Below are positions 15,266 through 23,223 of a stretch of 25,408 nt of DNA, piece by piece. The notes beneath the pieces were generated by a model that was not told the DNA's origin, searched no databases, and saw only the letters and a list, made by a program, of their open reading frames with translations. The position numbers and the translations under genes were made by a program. The stretch is from JANLQX01 sp031368215 (lineage in GTDB: Bacteria > Actinomycetota > Acidimicrobiia > Acidimicrobiales > JANYDT01): NCBI GenBank assembly GCA_031368215.1, contig JANLRD010000084.1, positions 1 to 25,408 of the forward strand, given 5' to 3'. Positions within the stretch are counted from its first letter, which is position 1. Each line of letters opens with the position of its first letter.

Positions 15266-16552
15266 CTATTCGATGTCGAAGGAGAACGAGCCGATCCGGA
15301 CGAGGTCGCCGGTCTTGGCCCCGGCGCGCTGCAGCGTCTTCACGACACCGAGACGGTCGAGCTGCTTGCGGACGTGGGCGAGGGCCAGTGGGTTGTTGAG
15401 ATCGGACACGGCCACGGCGCGGTCGGCGGCGCGGCCGTGCACGGTCCACGAACCGTCGTCGTTGCGGCTGACCTCGACGCCCTCGGACTCGGGGCGATGC
15501 ACGACGAACGTGTCCGACATCGGCTGGGCGGCGCGGGCCTCGGCGATGAGCGGGGCGAGGGCGATGAGCATCTGACGGAGGTTCTGTCCGGTTGCCGCGC
15601 TCACCAAGATGTCGGGACAGCCCGGCAACAGGTGGGCGATCTCCTCCTCGCCGTCGAGCGTGTCGAGCTTGGTGCCGATCACCAGACGGGGGCGTTCGAG
15701 CAACTCGGGCGAGTACTCGCCGAGCTCGTGCAGGAGGATCTCGAGCTGCTCGGCCGGATTCGGGCCGGCGCTGTCGACGGCACTGAGATCGAGCAGCACG
15801 AGCAGGGCGCGGGCCCGCTCCACGTGGCGAAGGAACTGATGCCCGAGGCCGCGCCCCTCGGCGGCCCCCTCGATGAGTCCGGGGATGTCGGCCATGACGA
15901 ACTCGAAGTCACCTCGCGGATCGAGTGGGGTGCCGAAGCGTTCGATGCGCACCACACCGAGATGGGGTTCGAGGGTGGTGAAGGGGTAGGCGGCGATCTT
16001 CGGCTTGGCCGCCGACACGGCAGAGATCAGCGTGCTCTTGCCGGCGTTGGGGAATCCGACGAGCGCGACGTCGGCCATCAGCTTGAGCTCGAGGTCGAAC
16101 CAGAATTCTTCACCGACCTCTCCCTGTTCGGCGAAGTCGGGGGCGCGCAGACGATTCGACAGGAACGACGCGTTGCCACGACCACCACGGCCACCGCTGG
16201 CGGCACGCCACTTGTGACCCTCGGTGGCAAGGTCGGCGATGATCACGCCGTCGGCGTTCTTGACCACGGTGCCCACCGGCACCGCCACGACGGTGTCGGC
16301 CCCGGTGCGGCCGTTGGCCTGCTTGCCCCGGCCGTGCTCACCCGAGGTCGCGGCGCGATGCGGGTGATCGCGGAACCCGAGGAGCGAGGCGACGTTACGG
16401 TCGGCGACGAGCCACACGTCGCCGCCTTTCGCGCCATTGCCGCCGTCGGGGCCGCCGCGGGGCACGAACGGTTCACGTCGGAAGGACACGCAGCCCGCGC
16501 CGCCGTCACCGGCGCGCACGTGGAGCTGGGCTTCGTCGACAAAGCCGCTCAT
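15266..16552 (-). CDS. obgE: Obg family ribosome-associated GTPase
   Basis: A protein of 428 residues, a GTPase of 50S ribosome assembly and stress control. The Gly-rich Obg fold occupies about residues 1-158 (AGDGGAGCVSFRREPFVPRG, PDGGNGAKGGDVWLVAD). The G domain follows, with P-loop GFPNAGKS (166-173), switch II DIPGLIEGAAEGRGLGHQFL, and the specificity motif read as GTKLD. A C-terminal OCT domain (about 345-428) is present, as in actinobacterial and Bacillus-type Obg, ending near GDLVRIGSFSFDIE. The ATG at 16550-16552 matches the family N-terminus and overlaps the stop of a possible 18-codon leader ORF. It follows rpmA, as in most bacteria. The length is slightly shorter than mycobacterial Obg. 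Confidence 0.96.
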   Translation of the reverse strand: MSGFVDEAQLHVRAGDGGAGCVSFRREPFVPRGGPDGGNGAKGGDVWLVADRNVASLLGFRDHPHRAATSGEHGRGKQANGRTGADTVVAVPVGTVVKNADGVIIADLATEGHKWRAASGGRGGRGNASFLSNRLRAPDFAEQGEVGEEFWFDLELKLMADVALVGFPNAGKSTLISAVSAAKPKIAAYPFTTLEPHLGVVRIERFGTPLDPRGDFEFVMADIPGLIEGAAEGRGLGHQFLRHVERARALLVLLDLSAVDSAGPNPAEQLEILLHELGEYSPELLERPRLVIGTKLDTLDGEEEIAHLLPGCPDILVSAATGQNLRQMLIALAPLIAEARAAQPMSDTFVVHRPESEGVEVSRNDDGSWTVHGRAADRAVAVSDLNNPLALAHVRKQLDRLGVVKTLQRAGAKTGDLVRIGSFSFDIE

Positions 16553-16605
16553 GCGCGCCCACCGAACCCGCGAACGCTCACACCCGTGCAGTCAAGTCCA
16601 CTCAT
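16549..16605 (-). CDS. Possible 18-codon leader ORF upstream of and overlapping obgE
   Basis: The ATG at 16603-16605 has a strong ribosome site, GGGAGG, about six bases upstream. It opens MSGLDCTGVSVRGFGGRA and ends with a TGA overlapping the obgE start as ATGA (16549-16552). The obgE ATG itself has only a weak site (GGTGGG). This fits a leader peptide whose translation feeds obgE. The alternative is that the purine-rich site is coincidental. The peptide matches nothing I recognise. Confidence 0.4.
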   Translation of the reverse strand: MSGLDCTGVSVRGFGGRA

Positions 16606-16743
16606 CTGGTTCCTCCCTTCGTTTGACTCGTGGGTTCACTGCGGGCATCCGAGGAGTGGACGAACGCATCAGAAAGCTCGGGCCCAAGTACTGGGCGCGA
16701 AAACGGACCGACAGCATGCGCCGTCGGCCCGCACGTTTTTGTT

Positions 16744-16811
16744 CCGCCGGAGGCGGACGAAAGACATCGCCGCCGGAGGCGGACGAAAGACATCGCCGCC
16801 GATGCGGACGA
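16744..16811. repeat. 26-bp tandem repeat in the rpmA-obgE spacer
   Basis: Units begin at 16744 and 16770 and are identical over 26 bases. A third, partial and diverged unit runs from 16796 to about 16811. Each full unit starts with CCGCC-GGA-GGCGG, a small hairpin. The array fills part of the 291-base gap between the rpmA stop and obgE. The rest of the gap (16606-16743) shows nothing clear except a short A/T-rich run near 16735-16743. Confidence 0.8.
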
Positions 16812-16843
16812 CCTCACCCCAGCCGAGACGGGAAGGAGGTGGA

Positions 16844-17095
16844 TCAGTTGGTCGTGACGTTGACCATGCGGCGGCCACGGCGCTCACCGAAGGCAACGGT
16901 GCCGTCGACGAGAGCGAAGAGCGAGTCGTCCGAGCCCTTGCCGACGTTGACGCCGGGGTGGAACTGGGTGCCGCGCTGGCGCACGATGATCGAGCCGGCC
17001 GACACGGCGGAGCCGCCGTAGACCTTCACGCCGAGGCGCTGGGCATTGGAGTCACGACCGTTGCGGGTCGAACCGCCACCTTTGGTCTTTGACAT
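16844..17095 (-). CDS. rpmA: 50S ribosomal protein bL27
   Basis: A protein of 83 residues of the large ribosomal subunit near the peptidyl-transferase centre. KGGGSTRNGRDSNAQRLGVK, IIVRQRGTQFHPGVNVG and DDSLFALVDGTV are diagnostic. The N-terminus is MSKTKGG, without the long cleavable extension found in Firmicutes. A good ribosome site (GGAGG) stands about ten bases before the ATG at 17093-17095. It lies 36 bases after rplU in the usual rplU-rpmA pair. The length is normal. Confidence 0.97.
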   Translation of the reverse strand: MSKTKGGGSTRNGRDSNAQRLGVKVYGGSAVSAGSIIVRQRGTQFHPGVNVGKGSDDSLFALVDGTVAFGERRGRRMVNVTTN

Positions 17096-17131
17096 GAGTG
17101 CAAACCTCCGTTGAGTGCCGACGCGTGGGCG

Positions 17132-17437
17132 TCAGGCAGAAATTCCGGTGACGGTGACGGTGGAGTAGCTCTGGCGGTGGCCCCACTTCTTCTGGGCCCG
17201 GGCCTTCGCCTTGTACATGTAACCGGTGATCTTCGGGCCCTTGGTGGTACCGATAACCGTTGCCGTCACGGTCGCCGCCTTGGCCTTGTCACCGGTCAGG
17301 ACAGTTGTGCCGTCGACCACGAGGATCGGAGCGAAGGACACGGTCTCGCCGTCGGCCTTGCCGAGAAGTTCGACCTGCAGCGTCTGGCCCTGAGCGACCT
17401 TGTACTGCTTTCCACCCGTTTTGATGACTGCGTACAT
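17132..17437 (-). CDS. rplU: 50S ribosomal protein bL21
   Basis: A protein of 101 residues of the large ribosomal subunit. MYAVIKTGGKQYKVAQGQTL and KITGYMYKAKARAQKKWGHR are the family N- and C-terminal signatures. The frame is open upstream to 17485, but the ATG at 17435-17437 gives the exact family start, and a likely -10 box (17448-17453) lies within that upstream stretch. There is no ribosome site, so a very short or absent leader is probable. It is followed by rpmA and obgE. Confidence 0.97.
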   Translation of the reverse strand: MYAVIKTGGKQYKVAQGQTLQVELLGKADGETVSFAPILVVDGTTVLTGDKAKAATVTATVIGTTKGPKITGYMYKAKARAQKKWGHRQSYSTVTVTGISA

Positions 17438-17447
17438 AAGGGGATCA

Positions 17448-17453
17448 ACTCTA
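17448..17453 (-). promoter_or_regulatory. Likely -10 box (TAGAGT) of the rplU-rpmA-obgE unit
   Basis: Read on the minus strand, TAGAGT ends ten bases before the rplU ATG. No ribosome site lies between. This implies a transcript with almost no leader. No clear -35 element is seen. Confidence 0.4.
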
Positions 17454-17490
17454 CACGAGCCGCGCTCCCCTCCCGGGCACGCCACCCGCG

Positions 17491-17569
17491 GTGGGCCAGC
17501 TCACTCGCTTCGGCCGGCAAAGGCCGGGAAAATCGAAGCCTGCGGGCCCGAGCGAGCCTCCTGGCCCAC
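17491..17569 (-). repeat. Interspersed hairpin element, copy 2 (terminator-like)
   Basis: GTGGGCCAG (17491-17499) pairs exactly with CTGGCCCAC (17561-17569). On the minus strand it shares ordered blocks with copy 1 at 12741-12830 (GTGGGCCAG, TTTCCCGGCC, GCGAGTGAGC, GGCCCAC). It begins 5 bases after the RNase E/G stop and ends before the rplU promoter, so it probably closes the rne transcript. Confidence 0.7.
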
Positions 17570-17574
17570 TGGGG

Positions 17575-19587
17575 TTAGTGGAGGAGGTCCTGGTCGAAGG
17601 TGATGCCGCGGCCACCGCACGTCGGGCACGTGCCCGAGAGCGACTCGACGAGCCCTTCGGAGATGCGCTTGCGGGTCATCTCGACGAGTCCGAGCTCGGA
17701 GATCTCGAACACCTGCGTCCGGGTCTTGTCCCGGCCCAGGGCGCCCCGGAACGCATTGATCACGGCGTCGCGGTTGGCCCGGATCTCCATGTCGATGAAG
17801 TCGATCACGATGATGCCGCCGATGTCGCGCAGGCGCAGCTGACGGGCAATCTCCTCGGCTGCTTCGAGATTGTTGCGGAAGACGGTCTCCTCGAGGTTCG
17901 ACGAGCCGACGTTCTTGCCCGTGTTCACGTCGATGACGGTGAGCGCCTCGGTGCGCTCGATGATGAGCGAGCCCCCTGATGGCAGCCAGACTTTGCGGTC
18001 GATGGCCTTGTGGAGCTGTTCGTGCACGTGGTGGCGCTCGTACAGCGGCAATCCCTCAGAGGCTTCGTCGTAGAACTCGACGCGGTCGGCCAGCTCGGGC
18101 GTGATCCGTTCGACGTAGTCGCGCACCTCGCGGTACAGCTCGGGGTCGTCGAGCACGACGCCGCGGTAGTTCCGGTTGAACTCCTCCCGGATGACCCGCA
18201 CGGCGAGATCGGGTTCGCGGTGCAGCAGCGTCGGGCCTTTGGACCGTTTCGCCTTGGCCTCGATCTCCGACCAGAGCCGTCCGAGCTCGACCACGTCGGC
18301 GCGGAGCTCTTCGGCCGTGGCCCCCTCCGCGGCGGTGCGCACGATGAGCCCGTGTCCTTCGGGGCGGACCTCGTCAAGGATCTTGCGGAGGCGCTTGCGC
18401 TCGTCATCGCCGAGCCGCTTGGAGATTCCGTAGGTGTCGGAGTTGGGGATGAGCACGACGAAGCGTCCGGGGAGCGACACTTCCTGGGTAAGGCGCGCGC
18501 CCTTCGCGCCGATCGGGTTTTTCGTGACCTGGCACACGATCAGCTGGCTGTTGCGCAACATGTCTTCGATGCGGCTGTCGTTCTGGCGCTTCTTCGCGCC
18601 TTTGCCGCCCCCTTCGACGTCACCGAGATCGACCGACACGTCGCTGCGGTAGAGGACAGCATTCTTGGGGGTCCCGATATCGATGAATGCGGCCTCCATG
18701 CCGGGGAGCACGTTCTGGACGCGGCCGAGGTAGAGGTTCCCGTGGATCTGCGCCGCCTGGTCGGTCGGACGGCTGACGTAGTGCTCGATGAGCGAGCGTC
18801 CTTCGAGCACGGCGATCTGGGTGGCGCCGGGCTGGGTGTGCACGCACATCAGGTAGCGGCCGACCGGACGGCCGTTCTTGTCCCGGGGCGCATCGCGTGC
18901 CGGTTCCGCGACGCGCTTGGGGTCGACGCTTCCTCCACGACCGCGTCGTCCGCGCCCACTGCCGCGCGCGCCGCGCTCCGCGTCACCACCGGACCGGGCC
19001 GGGCGGGAGGACGATTCGGCGCTCCCGGCGGTGTCGTCGCCGACGTCGGCGCCGGCCTCCGGACCACGTCGCCCACGAGGACGGCCTTCACCGGCGCCCA
19101 CGTTGCGAGGGGGCCGCGCCTTCTCGTCACGAGTGTCGGGCCGCGCTTCTTCAGTGTCGTCGGTGAGCGGGTCGACTGACGAGTCGGTCAACAGATCGCC
19201 CAGGGCGCCGGGAGCATCGCCCTCGACGCGGACCTGTCCCTCGTGCGGCGGGTCCGGGAGTTCGGGCTGGTCACCCAGGTCATCGACGGCTTCGACGGCA
19301 TCACCTTCGTCGGGATCACGATCGAGGGCGACGCCGGCACCGGCCGGGTCGCCCGGCTTGGCAGGGCGACGGCGGTTCTTGCCGCCACGGGATCCCCGTC
19401 GTCGTTTGCGGGCGGCCGCTGCGGCCGCAGCCGCCTGGTCGAGCGGATCAGACGGCCCCCCTTTCGACACCCCCGAAACATCCGCCGATGAGACGTCCGA
19501 TGAAGGCTGGCGTCGGAGATCAGCTTCGGGTGAGGTGCGTTCTCCGGACACGTGCCCGGGGGTCGACTCTGGTTGTTCTGCGGACAT
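17575..19587 (-). CDS. rne: Ribonuclease E/G family endoribonuclease
   Basis: A protein of 670 residues, the main single-strand endoribonuclease for mRNA decay and rRNA maturation. Residues about 1-240 are low complexity: acidic blocks alternate with Arg/Gly-rich blocks (AAARKRRRGSRGGKNRRRP, RGSGRGRRGRGG), probably disordered and RNA-binding. The catalytic core starts at RYLMCVHTQPGATQIAVLEG. It contains the S1-like region (GNLYLGRVQNVLPGMEAAFI), the metal site (D553 in DVNTGK, D599 in IDFIDM) and the zinc link CPTCGGRG (C654, C657). It stops right after the zinc link, so the degradosome scaffold lies at the N-terminus, as in many actinobacterial RNase E/G proteins. An AAGG site precedes ATG 19585-19587. 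The symbol rng would be equally defensible. Confidence 0.93.
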   Translation of the reverse strand: MSAEQPESTPGHVSGERTSPEADLRRQPSSDVSSADVSGVSKGGPSDPLDQAAAAAAAARKRRRGSRGGKNRRRPAKPGDPAGAGVALDRDPDEGDAVEAVDDLGDQPELPDPPHEGQVRVEGDAPGALGDLLTDSSVDPLTDDTEEARPDTRDEKARPPRNVGAGEGRPRGRRGPEAGADVGDDTAGSAESSSRPARSGGDAERGARGSGRGRRGRGGSVDPKRVAEPARDAPRDKNGRPVGRYLMCVHTQPGATQIAVLEGRSLIEHYVSRPTDQAAQIHGNLYLGRVQNVLPGMEAAFIDIGTPKNAVLYRSDVSVDLGDVEGGGKGAKKRQNDSRIEDMLRNSQLIVCQVTKNPIGAKGARLTQEVSLPGRFVVLIPNSDTYGISKRLGDDERKRLRKILDEVRPEGHGLIVRTAAEGATAEELRADVVELGRLWSEIEAKAKRSKGPTLLHREPDLAVRVIREEFNRNYRGVVLDDPELYREVRDYVERITPELADRVEFYDEASEGLPLYERHHVHEQLHKAIDRKVWLPSGGSLIIERTEALTVIDVNTGKNVGSSNLEETVFRNNLEAAEEIARQLRLRDIGGIIVIDFIDMEIRANRDAVINAFRGALGRDKTRTQVFEISELGLVEMTRKRISEGLVESLSGTCPTCGGRGITFDQDLLH

Positions 19588-19843
19588 AGCGAGGCCTTTC
19601 GGCGGACACCCACATGGGGTGTTCGCTGGTGCTGGAGGCGGCGCCTGGTCGTCGATGGACGACCGGCGCGCCCGGGCGCGAATGGGGAACGAACGTTGCC
19701 GTAGCGCCGTGACGGGCGGGTTTGCCCGTGGTCACCACGCAGGCCCCGACCAGCACGCTGAGCACGGCGACGAGCGCCGCGCTCTCGATCACTGGAAGGC
19801 CCTCGAACACACCGGTGACTGTACCGCCGACCGGGCCGGTCAC
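19520..19843 (-). CDS. Doubtful small membrane protein between rodA and rne
   Basis: A GTG-started frame of 107 codons that fills the 278-base gap (19588-19865) and runs 68 bases into the rne start. Residues about 19-38 (VIESAALVAVLSVLVGACVV) form one plausible membrane helix, and the first 40 codons have the G/C third-position bias of real genes. The rest loses that bias and reads as low-complexity Arg/Pro text. It has no clear ribosome site and no recognised family. It may be a genuine short membrane protein or a remnant. Nothing else is evident in this gap. Confidence 0.25.
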   Translation of the reverse strand: MTGPVGGTVTGVFEGLPVIESAALVAVLSVLVGACVVTTGKPARHGATATFVPHSRPGAPVVHRRPGAASSTSEHPMWVSAERPRYVRRTTRVDPRARVRRTHLTRS

Positions 19844-19865
19844 CGCGTCAGGGCCGCCCGGGCCG

Positions 19866-21014
19866 CTACCGGAACCGGCTCGCCGCCACGTTGAGGACCA
19901 GGCCGATGGCGAAGAAGGCCATGATCGTGGAGCTGCCGCCGTAGGTGAGGAACGGCAGGGGAATGCCGGTGACCGGCATGATGCCCATGGTCATGCCGAT
20001 GTTCTCGAAGATCTGGAAGACGAACATCCCGAGCACGCCTCCGCACAGCAGCATCCCTTCTGGATCGCGGGCGACGGCCGCGGCGCGCCAGATCCGCCAG
20101 CAGATGATGGCGAAGAGCAGAACGACCAGGATGCCTCCGACGAATCCGAGCTGCTCGCCGACGACGCTGAAGATGAAGTCGGTGTGTCGCGCCGGCACCC
20201 ATGAGCCGCGGGTCTGGGTGCCCTGGAAGAGTCCCTGCCCCGTGACCCCGCCGGCGCCGATGGCGATCTTTGACTGGAACACGTTGTAGGCGGCGTCCTG
20301 GGCGCTCGCGCTGGCATCGATGAACGACGTGAGCCGCTTGACCTGGTAGTCCTTCAGCACCCCGAACCGGATCATCAGCCACGCCATGGCGATGCCGGAG
20401 GCTACGAGCCCGAGAATGTGCTTGCCTCGGGCGCCGCCGAGCCACGCCATGACCAACACGACCGAGAGGTACACGAGCGCGGTGCCGAGGTCGGGCTGGA
20501 GGAAGACGAGCAACGTCGGGAAGCCGGCGATGGTGAGAAAGACGACGAATCGGCGGAGGTCGAGCTGGTTCCGCTGGGCGGCGCCGTACGAGGCCAGACA
20601 GCCGATGATGACGATCTTTCCGAACTCGGCCGGCTGCAACTGGAAGAGGCCAAGCTGATACCAACCGTGGGCGCCGTTCTTAGCCGGGACAAGGAACAAC
20701 CCGAGCAGCGCAACCGTGAGGACGGCGAACGCCAGAGGCATCCGTTCGAGGAAGTTCCTGTACTCGAGTCGAACCGCGGCAGCGCCCGCGACCAGTCCGA
20801 ACGTCATGAAGATGATCTGCTTCTTGAGATACAGGGCGGGATCGGCGCCGACCGCGAGGAGCGAATCACGGCTCGCCGCATAGACCATCACGAGACCGAT
20901 CCCGGAGAGCGCGAGAACGGCGGCGATCAGCATTGCGTCAAGTCGCTTGACCGAAGACTCGGCGCGGACGGACCCGGAGACACGGACGCGGGGCGCGGCG
21001 TCGGTCAGTGCCAT
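19866..21014 (-). CDS. rodA: Rod-shape SEDS peptidoglycan glycosyltransferase RodA
   Basis: A protein of 382 residues from ATG 21012-21014 (an in-frame GTG at 21063-21065 would add 17 and overlap mrdA). It is a polytopic membrane enzyme of the SEDS family that polymerises lipid II in the elongation complex with PBP2. Family features are about ten helices, QLGLFQLQPAEFGKIVII, VFLQPDLGTALVYLSV, RHTDFIFSVVGEQLGFVGG, and the C-terminal signature GIMPVTGIPLPFLTYGGSS. The catalytic-type Asp is in QPDLGTA. It follows mrdA by 31 bases in the mre cluster, which supports RodA over FtsW. A short charged N-terminal tail precedes the first helix. Confidence 0.94.
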   Translation of the reverse strand: MALTDAAPRVRVSGSVRAESSVKRLDAMLIAAVLALSGIGLVMVYAASRDSLLAVGADPALYLKKQIIFMTFGLVAGAAAVRLEYRNFLERMPLAFAVLTVALLGLFLVPAKNGAHGWYQLGLFQLQPAEFGKIVIIGCLASYGAAQRNQLDLRRFVVFLTIAGFPTLLVFLQPDLGTALVYLSVVLVMAWLGGARGKHILGLVASGIAMAWLMIRFGVLKDYQVKRLTSFIDASASAQDAAYNVFQSKIAIGAGGVTGQGLFQGTQTRGSWVPARHTDFIFSVVGEQLGFVGGILVVLLFAIICWRIWRAAAVARDPEGMLLCGGVLGMFVFQIFENIGMTMGIMPVTGIPLPFLTYGGSSTIMAFFAIGLVLNVAASRFR

Positions 21015-21045
21015 GTGAACCGCCCGGACGATGGGGTTCGAACCA

Positions 21046-23223
21046 TCAGAACTCCGCCCCGCCACCGACGACCGTGCGCACGGGGTTCACGGGAAGCCCG
21101 CACAGCCCTTCGAACATCCGGCGCACGCCGGCCGCGGCCTGTCGACCGAAGCCGCCTTCCTCGATGATGAGGGCCACGACGTACTTCGGCTTGGGCATCG
21201 GACCGAACCCGACGAACAGCGCGGTGTCCTGCTTGCCGGTGCGCTGCGCGGTGCCGGTCTTGCCGCCGACCCGGCATTTGTCGAACGGAAACCCTTCGAA
21301 GGCGCTGACGGCCGTGCCTCCGTCGGCCGAGGTGACATCTTCGAGGCCGGCGAGGATCACCGCGCGGTCAGCTTCGTTGAATTCGAGGTGGTTCTCGACG
21401 GTGGGCTTGGCAATGATCGGCGGGAGTGTCGTTCCCGACGGAATCCCCAAGTCTGGTGCTCCGACAGGACCGACGATCGGTTCGGCCACAGGTGGCGTGG
21501 TAGACGTGGGTGCCGGAGCGGTCGGCCCGGCGACCGAGGTCGAAACCGCCGGGTTCGTCGTTGTTGACGGGGTCTCCGGGGCAACGACGGCGGTCGTTGA
21601 CGGTAGTTTCGAGGCGACCGCCGACGACGAGGCGTTCGACACCTTCCCGGCCCCGGCGACCGCACCCCCGATGGCCCGGTCGCGAACTTCCAAGTCGATC
21701 TTCGCGTCGACCACCGTGCCGCCGTTGATCAGCGTTGCATACGCGCGGGCGAGACCGAGGGGTGAAGTGAGCACCACGCCCTGGCCGATCGACACGTTGA
21801 TGGTGTCGCCGGTGAACCAGTTGTCGTTGGGGAACTTCTTGCGGCCGTAGAGCGCGGTGAGCTTCTTGCGATAGGCCTCATCGGGCACAGCGCCGGCGCG
21901 TTCATCGGGAAGACGGATGTTGGTCGGTTTGCCAAGTCCCATTTCTCGAGCAAGCTGTTGGATGCCGTTCTCTTTGTCCTTGGACAGGTCGTCGAATTTG
22001 TTGCCGATCGTGTAGTAATAGACGTCGCTGGAAACGCGCAAAGACTTGCGAAGGTCGGTAATGCCGAGGGCGGCTTTTCCGGCATTCTGCCAGCGGCATT
22101 TCACTCGGCGCTTGCACAGGTCCTGGCGCACGAACTCGCCCTGATCGTCGATCACGGTCTGGGCGGTGATCATTCCGGCGCGCAGGCCGGCGACCGCGGT
22201 GAACGGCTTGAACGTGGACCCCGGCGGGTAGAGCCCGAAGGTCGCCCGGTTGGTCAGCGGCGAAGCTTTCTCCTCGCCCTTGAAGAGCTCGTCATAACGC
22301 TCCCGGGTGATGCTGGGAACAAACTCGCGGGGGTCATACGTCGGGAGCGAAGCCATCGCCAGAACTTCGCCGGTGTCGGGATCGAGCACTACCCCGGCCG
22401 AGCTCGTCGCCTTGATGAAGATGCTGGGGTTGTCTGCGTCGACGTTTTGTCGAGCGGCTCGTTCGGTCTGCACCAGGGTCTCTTCGAGAAGCTTCTGGAG
22501 ACCGAGGTCAATCGTGAGCCGGATATCTTTGCCCGGCACCGGTTCTTTGGTTACTTCGCGATCAACAACCCGAGAAAGACGATCTTTGGTGATCAATTCC
22601 TGCCCGGGCTCACCTCGTAATTCCCGTTCGAGCGCCCGTTCCACTCCGGTCTTTCCGATGAAGTCAGCGCGGGCATACCCCAGTGCAAGTGGTTGTCGGG
22701 CAAGTTCTTCAGCGGTCACTTTTCCGACATAGCCGAGAACGTGGGCCGCGAGTTGGCCGTTGGGATATACCCTCTGCCAGGCCGAGCCAACGGCGACCCC
22801 GGGGTACAATTCGGGGTGCTCGGCCACTTCGATCGCCACTGACTCCTTCACGCCGCGTGCGACCTCCCGCGGGGAGAACTCACCTCCGGCGTTGTCGTCG
22901 AGACGCCGTTCGAGAAGGTAGAACGGAACGTCGAGTAGCGCCGAGAGGCGGCTCAGCGTGCGGACACGGTCGGCCTTCTTCAGCTTCTTACGATCGATCC
23001 GGACGACGTTGAGCGGAAGGTTGTCGACGAGCACTCGGCCGTTGCGGTCAAGGATCCGTCCACGGGTCGGCTCGATGGGTTCGGTGTCGAAGATGTTGCG
23101 GGCGGCCTGACGCTTTGCGTCGGAGGACTCCGCAGTTTGGAGGATGCCGAGCCGTCCCGCGAGCGCAGTGAGGAGCACCACCACGATGACACCGACAACG
23201 CGTAGGCGCTGCTGGGAGTTCAT
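21046..23223 (-). CDS. mrdA: Penicillin-binding protein 2, elongation transpeptidase
   Basis: A protein of 725 residues. It is membrane-anchored by one N-terminal helix (VVGVIVVVLLTALAGRLGIL) and cross-links peptidoglycan during elongation with RodA. The dimerisation/pedestal region (about 40-300) includes EPTRGRILDRNGRVLVDN and GKTGVERALERELRG. The transpeptidase motifs are STFK (S336, K339), SSD near residues 396-398 (with VYYYTIG), and KTG (K655). SSD and KTG are about 258 residues apart, against about 160 in E. coli PBP2, because of an inserted Ser/Thr/Pro/Ala-rich stretch at about residues 518-608 (21400-21670). The ATG at 23221-23223 overlaps the mreD stop as ATGA; the frame is open upstream, but that part is out-of-frame mreD sequence. 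Confidence 0.95.
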   Translation of the reverse strand: MNSQQRLRVVGVIVVVLLTALAGRLGILQTAESSDAKRQAARNIFDTEPIEPTRGRILDRNGRVLVDNLPLNVVRIDRKKLKKADRVRTLSRLSALLDVPFYLLERRLDDNAGGEFSPREVARGVKESVAIEVAEHPELYPGVAVGSAWQRVYPNGQLAAHVLGYVGKVTAEELARQPLALGYARADFIGKTGVERALERELRGEPGQELITKDRLSRVVDREVTKEPVPGKDIRLTIDLGLQKLLEETLVQTERAARQNVDADNPSIFIKATSSAGVVLDPDTGEVLAMASLPTYDPREFVPSITRERYDELFKGEEKASPLTNRATFGLYPPGSTFKPFTAVAGLRAGMITAQTVIDDQGEFVRQDLCKRRVKCRWQNAGKAALGITDLRKSLRVSSDVYYYTIGNKFDDLSKDKENGIQQLAREMGLGKPTNIRLPDERAGAVPDEAYRKKLTALYGRKKFPNDNWFTGDTINVSIGQGVVLTSPLGLARAYATLINGGTVVDAKIDLEVRDRAIGGAVAGAGKVSNASSSAVASKLPSTTAVVAPETPSTTTNPAVSTSVAGPTAPAPTSTTPPVAEPIVGPVGAPDLGIPSGTTLPPIIAKPTVENHLEFNEADRAVILAGLEDVTSADGGTAVSAFEGFPFDKCRVGGKTGTAQRTGKQDTALFVGFGPMPKPKYVVALIIEEGGFGRQAAAGVRRMFEGLCGLPVNPVRTVVGGGAEF

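Noticed and set aside
16690..16740. Plus-strand terminator (weak stem then TTTTT near 16735)
   Set aside because: No plus-strand gene ends there and the stem (CCGAC/GTCGG) is only 5 bp and distant from the T-run.
16744..16811. Possible CRISPR array
   Set aside because: The 26-bp units are contiguous without spacers and there are no cas genes nearby; it is a simple tandem repeat.
14960..17092. 710-codon plus-strand open frame across proB, obgE and rpmA
   Set aside because: It lies opposite three certain genes and has no recognisable protein features.
18010..19179. 389-codon plus-strand frame opposite the RNase E/G gene
   Set aside because: It is antisense to a certain gene and lacks any motif or ribosome site.
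19840..20664. 274-codon minus-strand frame within rodA
   Set aside because: Out-of-frame shadow of rodA, rich in Arg and His with no membrane helices.
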